Assembly (NCBI GenBank): GCA_963837395.1
Contig: CAWINI010000004.1
Location: 186,001-250,000 of the forward strand
DNA from: CAVZQN01 sp963837395
GTDB taxonomy: Bacteria; Acidobacteriota; HRBIN11; JAKEFK01
Length of the DNA stretch: 64,000 nucleotides
Direction: 5' to 3'
Position numbers and translations under genes: made by a program. A model generated the notes under the pieces. The model was given only the letters and a program-made list of their open reading frames with translations, was not told the DNA's origin and made no database searches. Position 1 is the first letter of the stretch, and every line of letters begins with the position of its first letter. Positions 16,502-25,530 of the stretch are shown in pieces.

Positions 16502-18592
16502 ATGAATTGGGTAAGAACCCGTTTCGGACGCCCTGTAATCCTTTTTCACTGGCTAGCTGGTACAGCCGGCGTACTGATCCTTCTTGCCAGCACTTTATAT
16601 TCTCCATTTCCTGAAATTCAAAGCCCACCTTCTGCTCTTTTGATTTTTCTCGCACTGCATTTTGCAGCATCATTCCTTCATTTTCAATTTGCAAGGCTTC
16701 AAATTGTTGTAACTTTTGAATCCGCATTTACTACCGCTGCTTTACTTATACTTGGCACATTGCCTGCAGTCTGGATCGCGGTTGCAGCTGTAATTATCGG
16801 ATCGTTAAAGCGAGTATTCCAACGCCGTTTAGTCCTCCATCGTAAAACACCGCTTTCTTATGATCTCAGCATCATCGTTTTCAATGCCGGAATGACTGCA
16901 ATCATGTGGCTTGCCGGCGCTTCAGTATACGTGCTCATTATGAAAGCACCGATTCCCATCGAAACTCTGAATAGTTATATCGTTCTTTCGATCCTGGCGA
17001 TGTATGGCTGCTTAAGCACAATCAATGTGGTCTCGCTATTCTTAAGCAATTTTCTCCAGGCACAAAATGCTTCGCTGTTTTTCCGGCAGGCATTTCTGCC
17101 AGCATTTCTTGCTGAACTTGCAACGATACCGTATGGAATTTTAATGGCGCTCACTTACGCCGGAATGGGCGTTTGGGCATTTGTATTTCTTGCGCTCACA
17201 CTTCTGCTTTCGAATTTGGTTTTGCGGAATATCAGTTTGATGCGGCGCGATCAAGAAGAAAAATTGCGACAATCAACAGGCTTAAACAGGATCACCCGCC
17301 GAATTAATTCCCTGAGAAAAGAACAATCGATTTTGCAGCTTCTGTATTCCGAAGTTCCTGAGTTTATAGATACTGAAGATATGTTTGTCGCGGTGGAAGA
17401 TCGCGAAGTAAGTTCGTTGCGTTTTTTAACGAAAGAAAATCCTGCATTGACCTCGTTAGCTTATTATGTCTGGAAGACCGGAGAGGTTTTGTTGGTACGT
17501 GACAATCTTCGCGATAACAAAGAGCCGCTATTAACTCCACTTGCAAAAGCAGGGATTAATTCGTGTTTGGTGATGCCAATCCGAAGCGTGGATCGACTTC
17601 ATGGAATTATTGGCCTAACCGCCAGCGAAGTCGGAACGTTCAAAGAAGAGCATGTATCAGTGCTCTTGATGATTGCTGGTGAAGCTGCATTGGCATTAGA
17701 AAATTCTCGATTGTACAACGATCTTACTGATAAAGTTTCTGAACTTGAACGTCTGAATAAAGAATTGCGCCAGGTTGATCGGATGAAGTCTGAATTTCTT
17801 GCGAATGTATCGCATGAGTTGCGCACACCATTAACAACGATCAAAGGCTACGTAGACTACATGATGCGCGAAAAAATGGGACCACTTACACCGTTACAAA
17901 ATGAAGGCTTGATTATTGCGCAGCGAAACATCTTGAGATTGCAAAGGCTGATCAATGATTTGATTGATTACACCAGGCTCGAATTCAAACGGCCGCCACT
18001 TTCTTTGTCAGCTGCTTCATTCGATTCAATTTGGAATCCTGTTTATGCTGAATACGTGGAGTCAATTATGCAGAAAAGGCAGTCACTGCATTTGATGATT
18101 CCACAAAATTTGCCTTTGCTGTTTGTTGATACTCAGCTACTAAGTCAAGCCCTCAAAAGCCTTCTCAGTAATGCAACGAAATTTACACCAGAAGGCGGCA
18201 TTGTTTGGGTCGAAGCGCGCATTCTGGAACAAGATGATTATTATGATCGCGATGTATATCGCATGCATTGTGTACTGGAAGCACTAATTCCTGTTGAGAT
18301 TTCAATTCGTGATAATGGTGTCGGAATTCCAATAGAATCTCAAAACAAAATTTTTGACAGATTCTACCAGGTCGATTCTTCGCATACTCGCCGTTATGGT
18401 GGAACCGGCCTGGGACTCGCGATTGTCAAATCCGTAATGGATGCCCATGGAACAAAAGTTTCGGTGCAAAGTAATCAGGGGGAAGGGAGCACTTTTACTT
18501 TTGTAATTCCAGGGATTCTGGCATCTGACGTTAATACTTCACTCAAAACGGCTCAAGTTACAAGTCATCCCCGCCCCAAATATGTCACTTAA
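16502..18592 (+). CDS. Membrane sensor histidine kinase with GAF and HisKA/HATPase domains
   Basis: About 696 residues. Six to eight membrane helices (to about residue 250) form the sensor, followed by a GAF-like domain (about 270-410, with SCLVMPIRSVDRLHGIIGL), a coiled coil, HisKA with phosphoacceptor SHELRTPLTTIKGY near residue 440, and HATPase (NATKFTP, DNGVGIP, FDRFYQVD, GGTGLGLAIVK). The start could be ATG 16502 or GTG 16478; neither has a clear ribosome site. Its TAA overlaps the ATG of the receiver gene (TAATG), so the two are coupled. The sensed signal is unknown. Confidence 0.92.
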   Translation: MNWVRTRFGRPVILFHWLAGTAGVLILLASTLYSPFPEIQSPPSALLIFLALHFAASFLHFQFARLQIVVTFESAFTTAALLILGTLPAVWIAVAAVIIGSLKRVFQRRLVLHRKTPLSYDLSIIVFNAGMTAIMWLAGASVYVLIMKAPIPIETLNSYIVLSILAMYGCLSTINVVSLFLSNFLQAQNASLFFRQAFLPAFLAELATIPYGILMALTYAGMGVWAFVFLALTLLLSNLVLRNISLMRRDQEEKLRQSTGLNRITRRINSLRKEQSILQLLYSEVPEFIDTEDMFVAVEDREVSSLRFLTKENPALTSLAYYVWKTGEVLLVRDNLRDNKEPLLTPLAKAGINSCLVMPIRSVDRLHGIIGLTASEVGTFKEEHVSVLLMIAGEAALALENSRLYNDLTDKVSELERLNKELRQVDRMKSEFLANVSHELRTPLTTIKGYVDYMMREKMGPLTPLQNEGLIIAQRNILRLQRLINDLIDYTRLEFKRPPLSLSAASFDSIWNPVYAEYVESIMQKRQSLHLMIPQNLPLLFVDTQLLSQALKSLLSNATKFTPEGGIVWVEARILEQDDYYDRDVYRMHCVLEALIPVEISIRDNGVGIPIESQNKIFDRFYQVDSSHTRRYGGTGLGLAIVKSVMDAHGTKVSVQSNQGEGSTFTFVIPGILASDVNTSLKTAQVTSHPRPKYVT

Positions 18593-18963
18593 TGAATAAG
18601 CGCATCTTAATTGTTGATGACGAAGACGACATTCTCAACTTAGTCCGTTTGATTCTTGAGGATGCCGGTTTTGAATGCGAAACTGCGCGCGACGGCAAAG
18701 AGGGGCTGAATGCGATCCAGCAACAGAAGTTTGATCTGGTGTTGTTGGATATCATGATGCCCGTTCTCACCGGTTGGGAAGTTCTACGTTTTTTAAGAGA
18801 CAATGAACAAACTCGCAACTTGCCTGTCGCAATGCTTACTGCACGCGCTTTCTCAGCAGAAACTCCAGGAATTGAACTCACTGCTTATAGCGATTACATT
18901 ATGAAACCGTTTGAACCGGATGATTTGCTGGAGAGAGTAAAAAAGATTCTAACCACAAAGTAG
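18592..18963 (+). CDS. Single-domain response regulator coupled to the kinase
   Basis: 123 residues with a receiver domain only: ILIVDDEDDILN, phosphoacceptor Asp in LVLLDIMMPVLTG, MLTARAF and KPFEPDD. It is translationally coupled to the upstream hybrid-sensor-type kinase by a TAATG overlap and is the obvious partner. There is no DNA-binding domain. Confidence 0.93.
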   Translation: MNKRILIVDDEDDILNLVRLILEDAGFECETARDGKEGLNAIQQQKFDLVLLDIMMPVLTGWEVLRFLRDNEQTRNLPVAMLTARAFSAETPGIELTAYSDYIMKPFEPDDLLERVKKILTTK

Positions 18964-18964
18964 A

Positions 18965-19465
18965 TTACTTCAAAATCCGTTGGATCTGCTTTTCGAAGTA
19001 TTCCGGTGTTTGAACTCCGATAATCTTATCCACTTGCTTCCCGGTTCGATCGTAAAAATAAGTCGTAGGAAGTGCCCAGATACCGCCAAATTTATCTTCC
19101 AGGCCTGGCGTTTTAAGGTAGGTTGGATAATGAATTGGCGTTTCTTTCATGAAGTCTTTAACAAGTTGAGTCCCATCCTCATCTGTTGCGATTCCAACAA
19201 TCACAAGTCCCTTATCGGAATATTTTTTTTGCAAATCATTAAGCATCGGAATCTCAAACCTGCATGGACCGCACCAGGTTGCCCATAAGTTAAGAATTAG
19301 AGGTTTGCCGGAGAATTCACTGAGTTTAATCTTCTTTCCACTAAGATCCTGCAACTCTACGATGGGTAAACTACTGCTAGCACCCTCAGGTGCTTTACAT
19401 CCCTGATAACTAAACAAAAAGATGATTCCGACAAAAAAGAGTAAAAGTAAAATTTTTCTAATCAT
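18965..19465 (-). CDS. TlpA-like thioredoxin-fold lipoprotein
   Basis: About 166 residues. It has a lipoprotein-type signal (MIRKILLLLFFVGIIFLFSY then QGC, with Cys after the helix) followed by a TlpA/ResA-like domain with WATWCGPC, the cis-Pro in ALPTTYFYD, and the LSGKKIKLSEFSGKP start. Proteins of this family reduce disulfides outside the cytoplasm, often for cytochrome c maturation. The longer frame to 19606 overlaps the divergent SDR promoter and is rejected. It is convergent with the receiver gene, 1 nt apart. Confidence 0.88.
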   Translation of the reverse strand: MIRKILLLLFFVGIIFLFSYQGCKAPEGASSSLPIVELQDLSGKKIKLSEFSGKPLILNLWATWCGPCRFEIPMLNDLQKKYSDKGLVIVGIATDEDGTQLVKDFMKETPIHYPTYLKTPGLEDKFGGIWALPTTYFYDRTGKQVDKIIGVQTPEYFEKQIQRILK

Positions 19466-19535
19466 AGACGAGTCATCTGAATGACGTATTATTATAATCA
19501 ATATAACTTCGATAACAACAATTGAAAGGATTTTT

Positions 19536-20249
19536 ATGAACTTAAAACAAAATGTAGCCGTTATTACTGGAGCAAGTAAAGGCATCGGAAAAGCAATTGC
19601 ATACACGCTTGCAAAACAAGGTTGTCATGTAGTGTTAAATGCTCGCAATGAAAAAGATTTGAAGGCCGCTGAAAAAGAAATATCACAACTTGGAGTGAAG
19701 GTGCTCGCAGTTGCTGGAGATGTCCGGAATTCGAAAGATGTTGAAACTCTCGCAAAAACAACGGAACGCGAATTAGGCCCGGCAACAATTCTTGTCAATA
19801 ATGCCGGTATTGGACATTTCACTGAAGTTGCACAGATGAGCGATGAAGATTTCCGGTCGATATTGGAAACGAATCTGTTTGGAGTTTTTTATTGTTGTCG
19901 TGCTTTTTTGCCTGGAATGATGCAAAAAGAGCAAGGCCATGTAATCAATATCGCTTCGCTGGCAGGAAAAAATCCGTTTGCAGGAGGTTCCGCATATTGT
20001 GCTTCGAAAGCAGCATTAATTTCGTTTGCGGAATGCCTGATGTTGGAGGTACGCCACCACAACATCAAAGTTACGACAATCTGTCCGGGCTCAGTACAAA
20101 CGGAATTTGGTTCTGGTGAAATGAGTAAAAGAAACTGGGCGTTGACTTCAGAAGATGTTGCGACTGCAGTGCTGGATGTATTAACAACATCACAAGGTTC
20201 GTTGATCAGTATGCTTGATTTGAGGCCGTTGAAACCACCAAAACGTTAA
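19536..20249 (+). CDS. Short-chain dehydrogenase/reductase
   Basis: 237 residues in a classical SDR: the cofactor-binding TGASKGIG motif, NNAG, a catalytic Ser in INIASLAG and the YCASK catalytic Tyr/Lys pair. NADP preference is suggested by NARN at the end of beta-2. The substrate cannot be inferred. A GAAAGGA ribosome site precedes ATG 19536. Its end overlaps the convergent larE gene by 4 nt. Confidence 0.93.
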   Translation: MNLKQNVAVITGASKGIGKAIAYTLAKQGCHVVLNARNEKDLKAAEKEISQLGVKVLAVAGDVRNSKDVETLAKTTERELGPATILVNNAGIGHFTEVAQMSDEDFRSILETNLFGVFYCCRAFLPGMMQKEQGHVINIASLAGKNPFAGGSAYCASKAALISFAECLMLEVRHHNIKVTTICPGSVQTEFGSGEMSKRNWALTSEDVATAVLDVLTTSQGSLISMLDLRPLKPPKR

Positions 20250-21076
20250 GGCCGAGGATTTAAACTTCCAGTGCGATAACCTTCAAGATCGAGTGTCACG
20301 TACTGAAAGCCAAGCGACTTAAAGAATTGAGTAATTCGCTGAAATAAATCCGCTTCCCAAATTTTTCCCATTTCTTCTGGCGCCAATTCTATCCGCACAA
20401 TTTTTTCATGATGTCGCACACGGATCTGCCGGAATCCCAAACGTCGCAAAAACGACTCCCCTTCTTCCACAGATTTTAGTTTTTCTAATGTGATCAATGT
20501 GTTGTGCGGTATTCGCGATGATAAACATGCTGATGCAGGAATATTCCAGGTAGTTAATCCAGCCAAACGTGATCGGATTCTGATTTCCTCTTTGGTCATT
20601 CCAATTTCAACAAGTGGACTTCTTACTTCATGCAAGTCTGCGGCTTTTCTGCCTGGACGATAATCGCCCAAATCATCAGCATTGGTTCCATCAACAACCA
20701 CATCGAATCCGCGGTCAACGGCAATGCCACCAAGAACGCTGTACAATTCATCTTTGCAATGAAAACAGCGATCTGATTCGTTGCGCACGAATTGTTCTTT
20801 CTGCATCTCCTGCGTTCGAACAATCTCGTAAGGTGCCCCTATGATCCGCACATTTTCCAGCGCGTATTGCTTCTGAATTTCAGGAACTGTTTCCGAAAAT
20901 GAACTGATTCCTAAAGCACGATCACCGTATACCTTATATGCAGCATACAAAACATACGTAGAATCCACACCGCCGCTGTAAGCTACAATCGCGCTCCGAT
21001 AATTTCGAAACCAGTCGAAAAGATGCAGCTCCTTTTCTCCCGAAGATTTTTCGATATCGACGACTTTATTTTCCAA
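20246..21076 (-). CDS. larE: ATP-dependent sacrificial sulfur transferase LarE
   Basis: 276 residues. An N-type ATP pyrophosphatase domain carries the PP-loop AYSGGVDSTYV. DRCFHCKDELY and the ASACLSSRIP motif follow; the latter holds the Cys that donates sulfur in characterised LarE. The enzyme converts the pyridinium dicarboxylate precursor to the nickel-pincer nucleotide cofactor. LarB, LarC and a LarA-type racemase are not in this window, so the pathway must be completed elsewhere or this is a related enzyme. It overlaps thiL by 11 nt and is cotranscribed with it. Confidence 0.88.
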   Translation of the reverse strand: MENKVVDIEKSSGEKELHLFDWFRNYRSAIVAYSGGVDSTYVLYAAYKVYGDRALGISSFSETVPEIQKQYALENVRIIGAPYEIVRTQEMQKEQFVRNESDRCFHCKDELYSVLGGIAVDRGFDVVVDGTNADDLGDYRPGRKAADLHEVRSPLVEIGMTKEEIRIRSRLAGLTTWNIPASACLSSRIPHNTLITLEKLKSVEEGESFLRRLGFRQIRVRHHEKIVRIELAPEEMGKIWEADLFQRITQFFKSLGFQYVTLDLEGYRTGSLNPRP

Positions 21077-22076
21077 AATGTTCGAATCCTTTTTTCAATG
21101 CTATCAATTGGCCTTTTGAACCAACCCCCTGAATTCCTTCAGATGGATCAGTCATAACTCCAATCTCATACAATCTAAGATTGGCGGTCCGTGTCGCAAA
21201 TTCCATCTTGTTTTTGCTCGGCACTGTGAATAGCAAATGGTAATCCTCACCACCGTAGAGCGCAAGTTCTTGCGGATCCCAATTCATCCTGGTTGTAAGC
21301 TCAGTCACGCAATTTGCAATCGGGATGCGATTCAATTCTATTCGTGCTCCGGTACCGCTCTCATGACAAATTTCACCAAGATCAGAAGCCAAACCATCGC
21401 TTAAATCGATCATACTGCTCAAAAGTTTACAGCCAGCCAGCATTCTAGCTAATGCATTGTGATTCGGAGGTTCAAGGTGTGATTGAATCGCATCAAGGAT
21501 CGCTGGAGGCTCAGATTTTGCCAATCGATATCCAGCCTGCAGACATTTCAAACCAGCCGCAGATGCGCCAAGAGGTGATGATACAAAAATTGCGTCACCT
21601 GGTTGCGCGCCATTTCTAAACAAAACCTCATCGGCGGAAACCTCACCACCCATAAAAACATCCATAAACAAGATTGGTGATTGGGATACATTCCCTCCTA
21701 CAAAGTTGATTCCGGCTTCGTTAGCTACCGAAGTCATGCCTTCATACAATTGCTCGACAAATTCAATCGAAGTATTTTCCTGAAATCCGGCGGATAACAT
21801 GAAAAATGACGGAGTTCCACCCATCGCTGAAATATCGCTTAGATTTACCAGAACTGCTTTTCGACCGATTGTCCGAGCATCCGCATATTCAAGTCGAAAA
21901 TGAACGTTTTCAACTAAAACATCAGTCGTAAACAGCTGGTACGCTCTTCCTGAAGCACTTCGCAAAACAGCGCAATCTTCGGAAAAAACTCTAACTATCG
22001 AAGGTGAATTCCCCAGGTAGGATTGAAGTTTTTGTAATAACTTCTTTTCGCCAATGTCTTTTATGGTATTATCCAT
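21066..22076 (-). CDS. thiL: Thiamine-monophosphate kinase
   Basis: About 336 residues of the AIR-synthase-like kinase fold. DIGEKKLLQKL at the N-terminus, EDCAVL, TTDVLVENVHF, NLSDISAMGGTP, the Gly-rich VGGNVSQS and IDLSDGLASDLGEI are as expected. It phosphorylates thiamine monophosphate to the diphosphate. ATG 22076 matches the family N-terminus; ATG 22094 is possible. It is upstream of and coupled to larE, an association without an obvious pathway link. It diverges from the RsbW-like gene. Confidence 0.94.
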   Translation of the reverse strand: MDNTIKDIGEKKLLQKLQSYLGNSPSIVRVFSEDCAVLRSASGRAYQLFTTDVLVENVHFRLEYADARTIGRKAVLVNLSDISAMGGTPSFFMLSAGFQENTSIEFVEQLYEGMTSVANEAGINFVGGNVSQSPILFMDVFMGGEVSADEVLFRNGAQPGDAIFVSSPLGASAAGLKCLQAGYRLAKSEPPAILDAIQSHLEPPNHNALARMLAGCKLLSSMIDLSDGLASDLGEICHESGTGARIELNRIPIANCVTELTTRMNWDPQELALYGGEDYHLLFTVPSKNKMEFATRTANLRLYEIGVMTDPSEGIQGVGSKGQLIALKKGFEHFGK

Positions 22077-22141
22077 GCTTTTCATTATATTCACACGAAC
22101 TAGTTTATAATTCCTTTGCGTCTAAAAGGTTCCAAGGTAAA

Positions 22142-22621
22142 ATGAGGCGGATGAAGAAGACTGCTCAGGCGCTTGAGGAGAACCGTTCTAAACGCATGCC
22201 CAGCGCCGAATACGAAGTCGACATCATTATCAATAGCAACTATAAGTTCATTGATATAGGCCATGATGTAGTGAAGTATGTGTGTAATCTCATCGGCTTT
22301 GACGAGGACACTACTCATTGGATCATTTTGGCTGTACGTGAGGGGATCAGTAACGCAATCAAACATGGCAACAAACTAGACGAGAATAAGAAAGTTAAGA
22401 TCCGTTTAGTTTACGAAAACAAAGAGTTGCATGTTTCCATTGAGGACCAGGGAGAGGGATTCAACCCTGAATCGGTCGATAATCCTTTACTTCCGGATAA
22501 TTTGTTAAAATCCACTGGACGTGGAATTTTCTACATCAAAAACTTCATGGATGAAGTGAAGTATGAATTCCGGGATGGGAAGACCCTTTTAAAGATGAAG
22601 AAAGCTCTACAGCAGAAATGA
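22142..22621 (+). CDS. RsbW-like ATP-binding (anti-sigma type) serine kinase
   Basis: About 159 residues with a GHKL ATPase of the RsbW/SpoIIAB type. The N box is VREGISNAIKHGN, the G1 box is IEDQGEGFNPESV and the G2 segment is TGRGIFYIKNFMDEV. Such proteins phosphorylate anti-anti-sigma proteins or bind sigma factors. No sigma factor or STAS protein is adjacent. Its TGA overlaps the ATG of the DUF4388 gene (ATGA), which suggests a shared pathway. The upstream open frame to 22004 overlaps thiL and is rejected. Confidence 0.9.
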   Translation: MRRMKKTAQALEENRSKRMPSAEYEVDIIINSNYKFIDIGHDVVKYVCNLIGFDEDTTHWIILAVREGISNAIKHGNKLDENKKVKIRLVYENKELHVSIEDQGEGFNPESVDNPLLPDNLLKSTGRGIFYIKNFMDEVKYEFRDGKTLLKMKKALQQK

Positions 22622-23412
22622 TAATTGAGCCGCGATTGATCCGGCCAGAGTTTTCATACAAAGGAAGCCTCTCTGAGCATCCGCTGCCGGACATATTGTT
22701 CACAATCAACCAATATCGTGTCCCTGGTGTTTTGACTTTCACTAATAAACACGAATGCAAAAGATTATTTTTGCGCGATGGAAACATCATTTTTACAGCA
22801 TCAAATCTGAAAGAAGATGAGCTTGGTGATTTTCTTTTGCGATGCGGGAAAATAGATCGCGTTCAATATGCGGTCGCAAGCCGCATTCTGAAAGAAGGCA
22901 AACGTAAGCGCATCGGGCAAATTCTTGTAGATATGACCGCGATCCAGGAAAGCGATTTGAATTGGGCCGTAAGAGCACACCAACAATCTATCCTTTGGAG
23001 TTTATTTAACTGGACCGAAGGTACCACCGTTTTTAACATCGGCAATTTCAAACAAACCGAGCCAATTCTGTTAGATCTTATAATTCCGCGAGCCATTATT
23101 GATGGGATTCGAAATATGAGCCAGGCGAAAAGAATTATCGGCTATGTTGGGAATCGTAAAACCCTACTGGAACAAGATCCAGACGCGCAATTGACATTGG
23201 AGTTATACAATCCGGACGAATCGGAGCGTGAAATTTTGAGGATGGTTGATGGATTAACGAATCTCTATGAGATTTGCTCTGCATCGCCGCACGGACCTCA
23301 TGAAACTGCGAAAATTCTTTATGCTTTCTGGATCCTGAAGTTGATACGTCCAAAGAATGAAGTTCACGGAGTTCGGATTGCATCTTCCCTTTCCACTTCC
23401 CGTTTTGCATAA
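22618..23412 (+). CDS. DUF4388 (PATAN) domain protein
   Basis: 264 residues. The N-terminal DUF4388/PATAN domain (about 14-125) contains GSLSEHPLPDILFTINQYR, GVLTFTN and KRLFLRDGNIIFTASN. The rest is helical with no recognised domain. DUF4388 proteins occur with two-component and gliding/chemotaxis systems in Acidobacteria, Myxococcota and Cyanobacteria, where they probably mediate protein contacts. It is coupled to the RsbW-like gene by a 4-nt overlap. A second, larger DUF4388 protein is at 27.8 kb. Confidence 0.88.
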   Translation: MIIEPRLIRPEFSYKGSLSEHPLPDILFTINQYRVPGVLTFTNKHECKRLFLRDGNIIFTASNLKEDELGDFLLRCGKIDRVQYAVASRILKEGKRKRIGQILVDMTAIQESDLNWAVRAHQQSILWSLFNWTEGTTVFNIGNFKQTEPILLDLIIPRAIIDGIRNMSQAKRIIGYVGNRKTLLEQDPDAQLTLELYNPDESEREILRMVDGLTNLYEICSASPHGPHETAKILYAFWILKLIRPKNEVHGVRIASSLSTSRFA

Positions 23413-23429
23413 TGAATACCTACCAGGAG

Positions 23430-23449
23430 GGCGGGCGTCTCTGCCCGCC
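23430..23449. repeat. Intergenic GC hairpin before nuoF-like gene
   Basis: GGCGGGC (23430-23436) pairs perfectly with GCCCGCC (23443-23449) around GTCTCT. There is no T-run. It belongs to the short-palindrome style seen across the window. Confidence 0.7.
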
Positions 23450-23470
23450 ATTCAATAAAATTACGTTGAT

Positions 23471-24674
23471 ATGAAATCAGAAGTCTTACTCCGCCTGCAT
23501 TCCATTCCCAACATTCATGAGCTCAATGTGTATAAAAAGAATGGAGGCTACCAGGCTGTTGTTCAAGCTTCAAAGATGAAGCCTCACGAAATCATCGATT
23601 TGATTGATCAATCCGGATTAAGAGGCCGCGGCGGTGCAGGCTATCCCACTGGTAAGAAAATGCGAGCTGTCGCATCTCAAACTGAACAGCAAAGATATTT
23701 TGTTTGCAATGTTGCTGAAGGTGAACCTGGATCGTTTAAAGATCATGCGCTTCTAAAAAATCCGCATCAAGTTTTGGAATCATCAGCGATTGCTGCTTAT
23801 GCCATAGGCGCACAACAAGTATTTATTTATTTACGCGGAAGTTTCGTTCAAGAAGAAAAACTGCTGCTCACTGCGCTTGCCCAGGCGGAGCAAGCTAGTT
23901 TTGTTGGAGAGTCGGGAATTTTGCCGGTGAAGATCATCATTCATCGTGGCGAGAATTCTTATATTGCCGGTGAAGAAACAGCGCTGCTGGAATCCCTGGA
24001 AGGAAAACCTGCAATACCTCGCACTAAACCACCACGCCCTTACGAATCGGGACTATGGGAAAAACCAACTCTGGTCAGTAATGTCGAGACAATTTGTAAT
24101 ACTATTAATATAGTATTATATGGAGTTAATGAATTCCGAAAATTTGGAACCAAGGAATCGCCGGGCACGAAAATCTTTTGTTTGTCCGGACAAATCAAGA
24201 ACCCGGGCTTGTACGAACTTCCATTCGGAGTTCTGCTCTCAGAACTTTTATACGTTCATGGAGGCGGTCCACTGAATGGCCATAAATTCATTGCGATTTT
24301 CCCGGGACGGACCATCTACACCGGTTTTGCCTGTTGAAGCTGACATTCCATTGGATTTTGAGAGCATTCAAAAAGCGGGAAGCCATCTGGGTACGGGTGG
24401 AATTATTGTGATTGATGATTCCACGACTATGCTGGATTTGGCGGAAAACATCAGCAGCTTTTTTATGCGCGAAAGTTGCCGCACATGCCCGCCATGCACA
24501 ATCGGTACACAGGAAACCCACACCTTGATTCAACAGATGGCTGAAGCAAAAAAGCCGATCGCCGAAAACATCGCCAAGATCAACGAGCTGTGCGAAATGA
24601 TGAAATTTCGCGGAAACTGCGCACACAACCGATCGGCAGCTTTCAGCATCTTAAGTCTATTGAAGCAGCTCTAA
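23471..24674 (+). CDS. NuoF/HoxF-like NADH-binding diaphorase subunit, frameshifted
   Basis: About 400 residues after repair. The FMN/NADH domain has GLRGRGGAGYPTG, CNVAEGEPGSFKDH and GEETALLESLEG; SLBB and the C-terminal iron-sulfur domain follow, with ESCRTCPPCTIGT and a later Cys in FRGNCAHN. The frame changes near 24,308: TTCCCGGGACGGACCATCT needs one base removed (GGA-C-GGA) to give the family's FPGGPSTP. This is a net +1. No other Complex I, formate dehydrogenase or hydrogenase subunit is adjacent, so its partner is unknown. The TAA lies in an ACCACAAAG-type repeat. Confidence 0.87.
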
Positions 24675-24690
24675 CCACAAAGGCACAGAG

Positions 24691-25483
24691 CTATGCCTTG
24701 GCATCACCAATATCGGTTGTCACAGGACTTGCCGATTTAATATAGAAAAAGCGCACTAATAGCCAGCCGAGCAAAATCACAACTGCCATGAAGACCCAGC
24801 TATTCTTCTCACCATAAATCGTAGGATAGTGATTGCTGATCATGGCAAAGATCAGAGGAACACTCATGTAGGTGTTATGTTTTGATCGCAACCCCGCCAT
24901 GGCTGCAACAGAAGCATCCGGAGCCTGGTCCAGTACCTTTGATTCCAGCAATGATTTTCTTTTGAGCAGGCCAGATCCGCATCCACACATTCATCATCAT
25001 GATTGTTCCGAAAAATGCACCAAGATGAATGTAGAGAGCCCTTTCCGTAAAAATGTTTGAAAGCGCAAAAAGTAAGGCAACAGTCAACACATATGAAATG
25101 ATCGCGCCTACTTTTTCATTCTTCACTGCTTTCCACAAGATGTCATAAACAAAAAAGATCACCACAATGATGCCGATTGCGATTAAAGTTGCGGTGGTAT
25201 TTGAATATGGGCTATCCGGTGGAACCATAATTCCCGCGTGGTAATACACCAGAGTCGCCAGGGTGAATCCTGTCAGCCATGTCCATGCCGCACCCCAGCG
25301 GAACCAGTACAATGCGCGCGGCATCAATTCAGGGACAACTTTCTTTTTCGAATCTGCATCGTATGTTTTGACAACCTGCGAATTCACGAAATTAAAGAAA
25401 TAAAGAAGACCGATCCACAAAATCCCAACAACCACATGTAACCAACGCGTAACCATTTGAAGGTAGATAGTCCACTGTTCCAT
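24691..25483 (-). CDS. DUF989/PuuD-type membrane protein, frameshifted
   Basis: About 263 residues after repair, with about seven or eight membrane helices. The family signature segments are present: TRWLHVVVGILWIGLLYFFN, MPRALYWFRWGAAWTW and NVWMRIWPAQKKII before the break, then MAGLRSKHNTYMSVPLIF after it. Characterised PuuD, a membrane urate hydroxylase, adds a C-terminal cytochrome c domain, which is absent here. The frame break lies in ATCAAAGGTACTG (about 24,945); net +1 as one extra G. Urate oxidation is possible but not shown. ATG 25483 has GGAGGG upstream. Confidence 0.82.
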
Positions 25484-25530
25484 TGTTGCCCTCCGTTTGT
25501 AGAGATTTAACCACAAAAACTCAAAGTTTC

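Noticed and set aside
21076..21100. tRNA-like TTCGAATCC in the larE/thiL overlap
   Set aside because: No acceptor or anticodon stem around it; it is coding sequence.
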